Shown: piece after piece, positions 57,670-64,000 of the stretch
Layout: each line of letters begins with the position of its first letter
How positions within the stretch are numbered: position 1 is the stretch's first letter
Assembly (NCBI RefSeq): GCF_905475395.1
Contig: NC_058341.1
Location: forward strand, 65,913,501 to 65,977,500
DNA: 64,000 bases
From: Chrysoperla carnea
Taxonomy: Eukaryota > Arthropoda > Insecta > Neuroptera > Chrysopidae
Reading direction: 5' to 3'
Program-made: the position numbers and the translations under genes
The notes under the pieces: generated by a model
Told to the model about the DNA's origin: nothing
Databases searched by the model: none
The model's input: only the letters and a program-made list of their open reading frames with translations

Positions 57670-59626
57670 AATAGAACCCATCAATTCTTCAGCCGGGCTA
57701 TTCTATAAAAATCTAGGTAACGCTAAAATTAGTAACCAAAAATTCTCTCTAGTATTATTTTACAATTTAACTCTCTTAGATAATCAATTAGAATTAGTTA
57801 AATATCATTACACAAAAGCCGTATCATTATGTCATATAACAGATGAGGAAAACTACAACGTCTTTTATTGCACTAACCAAATCAAACTCATTCATAATAC
57901 CTTAATAAAAATTCAAAATAAAATAGACATTCTCGAAAAACATACAAGACAAAAACGAGGACTCATTAACGGAATATCATATGGACTCAAATGGTTATTC
58001 GGAACACCTGACGCAGACGACGCAATGTTTTATTCTGACTCTATAAACTCGTTAATTGATGATCAAAAACAAACACACACGTTAATGCAACAACAAATAA
58101 GAATAATCTCTTCAACAATTCAAAATTTCAACAATACATTAATGAATCTAAAAAATAATGAATACATTCTAAACTCAAATTTAGAACAATTCAATAATTT
58201 CTCAAAAATTACAACTAATCTAATAAATAAGGAAAGACACGGAGTTCAAATCGTTGAACACATAACATTACTTTCAAATATCGCAAACGAATTACTTTTA
58301 CAAATTGAAAAATATCTTTTAGATCTTGCATTAATCAGACACGGTATTATCGACTATAACACAGTCAACCCTCAAACCTTATATGATGAATTAAAATTAA
58401 TTTCTTATAAATATTCTCTTCCAATACCACTATCGCCAGAAAATATAGAACGCTATTATAAAATAATAGATATTAAAGCTTTCCTTCAAGACAAGAACTT
58501 AGTCATCAAACTAAATATCCCCATTAGTTCCATAAACGAATACGATTTATTCCAAGTTTATCCATTACCAACCCCACATTCAAATAACTCCTTTATTTTC
58601 TCATATATTCAACCAGAAAATCCATACATACTACTATCCAAACCCAGAACACAGTATGCTATGTTAAAAACTTTAGAAAAATGTGAAGAAGTCTACAATC
58701 TACAATGGTTATGTAAATCAATCTCAATATTTCACAAGAATGATCAACACAATTGCGAAATTCAATTATTTTCAAAAATCACGAAGAACATTCCATCCTC
58801 ATGTCAAATAAAAACAATGCATGCGGACATCGAAATTTGGCAAAATATAAATCCAACGCAATGGTTATTCGTTACTTCAAAACCAACTGCATTGAACATT
58901 TTGTGTTATAATGGAAAAACACCAGACCATGAAGAAATCATCGATAAAATGGGAATCCTCACATTGAATTCAAACTGTAAAGCATACACCGATACAAATA
59001 CACTGGAACCAGAAACTCTTTTAAACAATAAATCAACTACAATAAAAATTCCAATAACAGATATCACTCAAGATGATTGTTGTATCAAACATGAAATCAA
59101 TACAACACTCAATACTCTTCATCTACAACCCATAAAATTCGCTCACATGGATCTTAATGAATTAAAATTCGCCCAACATCGACTTCAGCAATTTGATGAC
59201 ATACTACAAGAGCAATTATCGAAACCATTCATCATCAAGCATTCATCCTGGTTCACAACGGCAATATCAATAACCACTGGAATAATACTTCTCACAATCC
59301 TATATAATGTATCCAAATGGTGTGGTCTATTCAAATTAGCATCAAACATTCTCTGCTGTACTAAGGCACCTCGGAATAATCAAAGCTCACCTTGTATCAA
59401 AATATTCAACCAATGTTATTCAAGCAAAGAAGATCAACCGCAAACTACATTGTATAACGTAAAATACAACGCTTCAGATGAACAACTAGTATCAGCACCA
59501 CCAGTTTCAAATCCACCACCATATTATGTCACAAACAAAATTAGCTCCAGACGATCAACTTCATCTTCAGATCAAATCCGTCCACATAAGAAAACTCATC
59601 CCACACTCAACAACGACTTAGATTGA
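57608..59626 (+). CDS. env: Envelope glycoprotein, baculovirus-F-like
   Basis: 672 residues from ATG 57608, chosen because it opens a hydrophobic signal peptide (RSILLLTILSIQVLALA). A furin-type site RQKR lies at residues 114-117, followed by a glycine-rich fusion-peptide-like segment (GLINGISYGLKWLFG). A long heptad-like region, several Asn-X-Ser/Thr sites and Cys residues follow. The transmembrane span is at about 548-572 and a 100-residue tail contains a PPPY motif. This organisation is that of the F-type Env of insect errantiviruses. The frame is intact, and the start overlaps pol. It would act at the cell surface in membrane fusion. Confidence 0.9.
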   Translation: MRSILLLTILSIQVLALATHKIEPINSSAGLFYKNLGNAKISNQKFSLVLFYNLTLLDNQLELVKYHYTKAVSLCHITDEENYNVFYCTNQIKLIHNTLIKIQNKIDILEKHTRQKRGLINGISYGLKWLFGTPDADDAMFYSDSINSLIDDQKQTHTLMQQQIRIISSTIQNFNNTLMNLKNNEYILNSNLEQFNNFSKITTNLINKERHGVQIVEHITLLSNIANELLLQIEKYLLDLALIRHGIIDYNTVNPQTLYDELKLISYKYSLPIPLSPENIERYYKIIDIKAFLQDKNLVIKLNIPISSINEYDLFQVYPLPTPHSNNSFIFSYIQPENPYILLSKPRTQYAMLKTLEKCEEVYNLQWLCKSISIFHKNDQHNCEIQLFSKITKNIPSSCQIKTMHADIEIWQNINPTQWLFVTSKPTALNILCYNGKTPDHEEIIDKMGILTLNSNCKAYTDTNTLEPETLLNNKSTTIKIPITDITQDDCCIKHEINTTLNTLHLQPIKFAHMDLNELKFAQHRLQQFDDILQEQLSKPFIIKHSSWFTTAISITTGIILLTILYNVSKWCGLFKLASNILCCTKAPRNNQSSPCIKIFNQCYSSKEDQPQTTLYNVKYNASDEQLVSAPPVSNPPPYYVTNKISSRRSTSSSDQIRPHKKTHPTLNNDLD

Positions 59627-59666
59627 AATTTCAACCCGTAATTCCAATCTTCAACCCTGGGAGGTG

Positions 59667-60322
59667 TGTTGGGAACCACTGGTTTAAACATCAAGACAGG
59701 AAACGGAGGAAATTAGTCATCAATAATACAAAATCATCCTCTCCACGAGCAACACATGTCACGTTGCTTCCAAAATCGATGAATTGCAATAAATTAATAT
59801 ATAAGCAAATCAATTCAATCAATTTTCGTTCAGTCTTTTTCAATATTTTGCATTGTTATAATATCGATAATTAATAAAGTTTAATTGTTAATATTTTAAT
59901 TAATTGTTAATATTTTAATTAATAAAGTTTAATTATTAAAAATATTCAAGTTCATTAATTAGAGTCAGTGCAATCAACATTCTAGTCAAACAAGTTGCCT
60001 AACGTCGATAATTAATATTCAAAGATATAGTAATTAATCAACATTCTAGGCAAACAAGTTGCCTAACGTCGATAATTAGTATTCAAGAAATAAGTAATTA
60101 ATCAACAATCGTAAGTCAACTTCGTAACTAGATAATATACTAGTAGCCTAGTTATATCAGAAAAGGACGTGCCTGCCAATACAAGGATAATTAACCAAGG
60201 ACCTACATCCAAGGATAAGTTCCCTAATTATTGGTATACAAGTTCGGAATCGTACTTCAAACGGTTGACCTGGTGACAGCCCTGCCCAAGCAGTCTAGTT
60301 TGGAAACCTAACGACGGGAATC

Positions 60323-60327
<5 letters not shown>
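59667..60327 (+). repeat. 3' LTR
   Basis: 661 bp, same ends as the 5' LTR and one difference noticed. A short purine stretch (gggaggtg) directly precedes it as candidate polypurine tract. Confidence 0.95.

Positions 60328-60402
<75 letters not shown>
60328..60402. repeat. (TA)n microsatellite, right half
   Basis: Continuation of the run interrupted at 52604. Confidence 0.95.
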
Positions 60403-60404
<2 letters not shown>

Positions 60405-60447
60405 AGAATTGCTCGTTTAAATATATAAGATATTATCGTGATCACAG

Positions 60448-60545
60448 GAACCGGAAATGAACTAATTAGGTGATTTTATGAACAGCTATGCCAAAATTTT
60501 GTTTGCAGCATCCATCAACATTGTAAGCGTTCCAAACTTGGGATA
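60448..60545 (-). repeat. Dispersed non-coding repeat, copy C
   Basis: The reverse complement contains aacaaaattttggcatagct, ttcataaaatcacctaatta and catttccggtt, matching the first third of copy A (6376-6500) with scattered differences. Confidence 0.7.
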
Positions 60546-60719
60546 AAACATTAGTTTTATATATATTATACTTTGATATATATTATTACATATATAATCA
60601 AGGTATAAAAATTATTGGTCATTAATTTAAAAGAAATAGATATTATTTATTCCTGAAGAAATTAAGAAATATTTAAGTGCTTCGAAATAAAAAAAATGTG
60701 GAAATGTGTTGGTCATGCT

Positions 60720-60990
60720 ATCCGACCGATCCGGCAAATCTACTTATCTGGAAAAGTGACCTCCATCTAGATGCTTCTTTACAGCTTCAGTCGAGTGGGT
60801 TGAAGCTCCATCATGTTGGCAGAGAAGACAGCTGCGTTGCTTAAAGAATACCTTCCAATAGTCCTGGAAACGTGTCCTGTACAAAATTCAGGTAAGCTGC
60901 ACCATTCAGTCGAGAGGCAAGAATATAGGGCCAATCTAAAAGTATGTTATTATGTTAATAATACCCTATACAAATTCGTCAATTTATTGA
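60720..60990 (-). pseudogene. Mariner-superfamily transposase fragment (inverted)
   Basis: On the minus strand: RLNGAAYLNFVQDTFPGLLE, then in other frames QHDGASTHSTEAVKKHL around the second catalytic Asp. It is the inverted relative of 62600-62700, which has RLNGAAYLNFLQETLPGLLE. Homology between the two extends into the next 150 bp of non-coding sequence (60990-61150 against 62410-62570), so the pair forms an inverted repeat around 61.15-62.41 kb. Decayed. Confidence 0.65.
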
Positions 60991-61669
60991 AAAAAGTAAA
61001 ACTACATAGTTTTTTGGGCCATATCAGGCTTAATTATTTCTTTTGGGCCATTTCACGCAAAAAAGTTCCCCATTTTCAAGATATTAACAGTTAAATGTTG
61101 GAAAAACTCGAAAAAGCTATATTCCAACCAGAAGAACAAGTCTAGAAATTAAATTTTGGCGCTTAAAATCCTAAAATAATCTTTAAACATTCTTTAATAA
61201 ATTTCTATAAAGTAATTACGATTTACTTGTTATTTCATTCTAGGGGCTCATATTAAAATTTTCTTTTAAATGTTCAATTTTCAATGTGTAAGATTATACA
61301 GAACATTGTTAAACGATATTCACAGATACGATAGCTTTACTTGGTTAAAAAATTGACATTTGACTGTTTTTGTGACATAAATTGGACCAATGGCATTTCA
61401 GGCAATAACCAGAATATTGATTTACAAGCTTTCCTATACTTTTTTGCAAACTCAAATACTTCCATGTAATTCCTGCTCTATGAATGGATTCTTTAAAATT
61501 GTAACATTTTTCAAAAATATAATTTCTTGATATTGTTGTCTTAATAATTTTTATAATTTGAATTTTGATATATGTTCCAAATTAAATTATTTTATTTTTG
61601 GTAATAAAGTGTGAAGTTACTTCTGTTTTATTATTAGTGTTTAATAATAGTAATTATTAGTAATTTATA

Positions 61670-62340
61670 ATGGAGCAACCGCGAGTCGCACAGGCGTACA
61701 CCATACAAGAATATACTCAAATGGTTCATTTTTTTTATATGGCCAATGGAAATCTGGCATAGGCGTCCCATCCCGTCTGTACACGGCTCGTTGGCTGAAT
61801 CGCAGACATGCGAGTCCTCCAAATTGGTCAAACTCAACGCCGATTTATAGAATCGGGCAATGTTCTTCCCTTTCGTGGTGATGTTGGTCGTCCAGGCGAA
61901 GTTTTGGTGCCCGCAAGGGAAGAATTAATAGAACAAATATTTGAAGCTGACCAGTATACATCCATACGAGCTGCATGTTACTCCCAGTAGAGTGCATGCA
62001 GTAATTGCAAATACGGGAAAGCACCCGTACTGTTTTCGACGGGTGCAAGAGTTGCTGGGCCGTGACTCTCAAAATCACGTAAACTTTTGTGGTGGTTTGC
62101 TGGCTCAAGCACATGCTGATGCCAATTTTGTTAATAGGATTTTGTGGACTCACGATTGTACATTCACTCGTAATGGCATGATAAATCAGCATAATTACCA
62201 CTTTTCGGCTTATGAAAACCCGCGATTAACGCGAACAGCGGTTTTCCAGTATCGCTGGAATATAAATGTGTGGGCTGGAATTATCGGTGATTTAGTCGTA
62301 GATATTATTAAAACTATCAAGTCCAAAAATTATTAAGATA
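61670..62340 (+). pseudogene. Mariner-superfamily transposase, N-terminal and first catalytic part
   Basis: ATG 61670 gives MEQPRVAQAYTIQEYTQMVH, then stops and shifts; the main open piece (to 62336) has YCFRRVQELLGRDSQNHVNF and ENPRLTRTAVFQYRWNINVW. The segment aligned with the first catalytic Asp reads ILWTHDCTFTRNG, where relatives have F-T-D-E, so the Asp is lost. An interrupting 260-bp stretch (62340-62600) separates it from the C-terminal part. Confidence 0.7.
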
Positions 62341-62599
62341 ACAACAATGACTGGCCTTTCTCATTTCACTTTACAACATTTTTTAATAAAACTGTTACAC
62401 TTTCAAAGAATTCGTTTAAAGTACAGGAATTTAATTTCTAAACTTGCTCTTCAATTCCAAACATATCTTTAAAACGGCGAAAATTTTTTACTTGAAATGG
62501 CCCAAGAAACCTAGCATAATTTTACTAGCTTCAATAAAATGACATTGAAAAAATTTTTTATAGGGTATTATTAACATAATAAAATACTTTTAGATTGGT

Positions 62600-62949
62600 C
62601 CTATATTCTTTCCCCTCGACTGAATGGTGCAGCGTACCTGAATTTTTTACAGGAGACGTTACCAGGACTTTTGGAAAATATTCCTTTAGCGGCGCGGCTA
62701 CGTCTCCTGTTCCAACATCATGGAACATCTCCCGACTTAAATCCTCTGGATTATTTTCTGTGGGATGCCATAAAGGAAATAATTTATATAAGGCCTGCAA
62801 TCAATGAAGAAGACTGCAGGCAACGGATAGTGGCAGCTTTCGGAGAGCTGCGGGAAAGAAGAATGGTCCAGCGTTCTGTCAATAACATCCTACGAAGGTC
62901 AGCGTTGGTTATTGAGACCAATGGAGGCCACTTTGAACATTTGTTGTAG
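62600..62949 (+). pseudogene. Mariner-superfamily transposase, C-terminal part
   Basis: RLNGAAYLNFLQETLPGLLE is followed by IPLAARLRLLFQHHG, then directly by TSPDLNPLDYFLWD. Relatives have about 35 further residues, including the region after the second Asp, so there is a deletion after QHHG. The C-terminal helices (EEDCRQRIVAAFGELRE, SVNNILRRSALVIE) are intact to TAG 62949. Confidence 0.75.
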
Positions 62950-63358
62950 AGGTTAGTTGGTATTCATTATTTTCTCCGTTTACAAACCTTATAATTTTCA
63001 AAATCCAAATTAAAATAAATACTAATAATATCGATTTTAATTGCAGTAATTAGTATCGAGAAATATAGAGAATATCTGGAGAGAAGGATTGATTAGACTG
63101 TGATTAATGAGAGACTGTGATTAATATAACTAATTTGTGCTGTAGAGTTTTACAAAGTATAGTTTTATTATAGAATATTAAACCAAGCATTAAATTCCTT
63201 AAAAATAGATTTGAATAGTAAAGAGAAAGGGAAATAGAAAGAAAGAGAAATAAAAGTTACTCTAATGATGAGTTAATGAAACATTGTAAAGATTTGGAAA
63301 CTTCAAGATAATTCGAATAATGAAACAGATATTGCTGGCATTGATTTGTTAAACGAAA
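62950..63358. other. Non-coding stretch
   Basis: AT-rich, with a purine-rich gaaagggaaatagaaagaaa run near 63225. Nothing else recognised. Confidence 0.5.
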
Positions 63359-63580
63359 ATGCATAATCTGCATTTTGCAGAAAATCAGTCGGATCCACAA
63401 ATTATTTTAGATTATCTTTTCATGAATGATTTAATTTCAACATTTCCAAGCACCACTATTACAATAAGAATATTACTTACATTACCGGTTTCAGTTGCAT
63501 CTGGTGAAAGATCTTTTTCTAAATTAAAACTAATAAAAAAAATTTTTTAGATCAACAATGCATCAAATTTTCTTTTTTAT
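63359..63580 (+). pseudogene. hAT transposase dimerisation-domain fragment
   Basis: ITIRILLTLPVSVASGERSF followed by SKLKLIK is the C-terminal hAT dimerisation signature. After a frame change LRSTMHQ follows (about 63550). Only the last 70 or so residues exist; no DDE or zinc-finger BED part is nearby. Confidence 0.85.
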
Positions 63581-63589
63581 GAAGTGTTT

Positions 63590-63885
63590 CTATTGATTTT
63601 TCACAACCATATGAAATAAGTAAGCCCTAAAAATTATGTTCTTTCTATTTTTCTAATAAGTCTTTTATTGGTAAGTTTAATTTATTATAAACTGTCTTGA
63701 AGCTACACTGCCAAATCTTTACAATGCATTTCTTTGCATTTTTCACACCTATATAAAATAAAATAAGTCTTAAAACTCTTACTGGTTAGTTTAGTTTATT
63801 TAATAGACTAAACTTATCAGTAAAACTTTTAAGAGGTATTTCATATTGATGTGAAAAATAAGAAGAAATATACTTCATAAAGAAT
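63590..63885. repeat. Repeated and inverted AT-rich units
   Basis: A unit with tttttcaca..atat.aaataagt and tggttagttta occurs at about 63590-63680 and 63735-63805. An inverted version occupies about 63806-63885, giving a long imperfect hairpin centred near 63808 (gtttagtttatttaatagac). Confidence 0.55.
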
Positions 63886-63965
63886 AATTATTTGTTTCTT
63901 CTGTTTATTTAAACGTTGTGTCGCAGTTGAACATGGGGCGACAATTTGTATTGCACGCGGGTAGT

Positions 63966-63987
63966 AAGTATGCCTGATGGCATACTT
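63966..63987. repeat. Short perfect hairpin
   Basis: AAGTATGCC, loop tgat, GGCATACTT. Confidence 0.6.
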
Positions 63988-64000
63988 GTAGTATCATGAC

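Larger units (their letters stand above)
52605..60327 (+). mobile_element. Env-bearing LTR retrovirus (errantivirus-like), 7.7 kb
   Basis: Complete structure: 5' LTR, leader, gag, pol, env, 3' LTR. LTRs are 661 bp each and differ at only one position that I could find (c at about 52941, a in the 3' copy), so insertion was recent. ATAT adjoins both sides, consistent with a 4-bp target duplication inside (AT)n. Despite its youth, pol lacks RNase H and has a protease frame break, so this copy should depend on relatives for replication. Confidence 0.95.

Noticed and set aside
60813..61094. 93-codon plus-strand frame, similar to a minus-strand frame at 62558-62800
   Set aside because: Similarity comes from both being antisense to the same transposase segment (RLNGAAYLNF..).

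Overview
The window looks like an arthropod (most likely insect) genomic segment made almost wholly of transposable elements. It is AT-rich. Genes carry short GT..AG introns of about 80-120 bp. The elements are typical insect lineages: BEL/Pao, Ty3/gypsy, an env-bearing errantivirus-like retrovirus, an RNase H-bearing LINE, irritans-type mariner, Tc1, hAT, and THAP/YqaJ two-gene transposons. I found no single-copy host gene, tRNA or rRNA.

Layout. 1-3.5 kb: BEL/Pao Gag-Pol (minus), running off the left edge. 5.2-6.7 kb: transposase scrap, a 519-bp mariner-derived giant palindrome, and a dispersed repeat. 8.2-12.2 kb: decayed SWIM/YqaJ nuclease gene followed by an unclassified transposase gene; this block recurs at 37.8-42.8 kb. 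12.25-18.0 kb: decayed gypsy element (A) holding two non-coding insertions. 18.3-25.0 kb: a three-level nest. A SWIM/YqaJ gene is interrupted by a Sola-like transposon (20-bp TIRs, 4-bp TSD). That transposon is itself interrupted by a deletion derivative of a THAP/YqaJ transposon (12-bp TIRs). 25.8-27 kb: Tc1-like transposase. 28.5-30.9 kb: THAP-DDE transposase and YqaJ nuclease genes, convergent. 31.0-37.8 kb: large two-zinc-finger element with about 580-bp TIRs and an XPG-like nuclease region (Academ-like). 38.0-39.4 kb: second Sola-like element inside the repeated block. 43.9-46.5 kb: 5'-truncated LINE. 47.5-51.1 kb: gypsy element (B) with a 3' LTR only. 52.6-60.3 kb: a young full-structure retrovirus with 661-bp LTRs, inserted into an (AT)n microsatellite. 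60.7-63.6 kb: rearranged mariner-superfamily pieces and a hAT C-terminal scrap.

How the parts relate. The THAP/YqaJ copies show a recurring pair: a plus-strand THAP + DDE_Tnp_4 transposase converging on a minus-strand two-exon nuclease with a SWIM zinc finger and YqaJ fold. The two elements coding for the D-G-C-x-G-Q-N-K-N protein both make 4-bp target duplications, which ties that protein family to a defined transposon architecture. From 1 to 51 kb, 13 of about 16 identifiable element genes lie on the minus strand. That makes a uni-strand piRNA-cluster-like locus a testable idea.

Most coding regions carry stops or frame breaks. Several breaks sit in A-runs, so some may be sequencing indels and not true decay.
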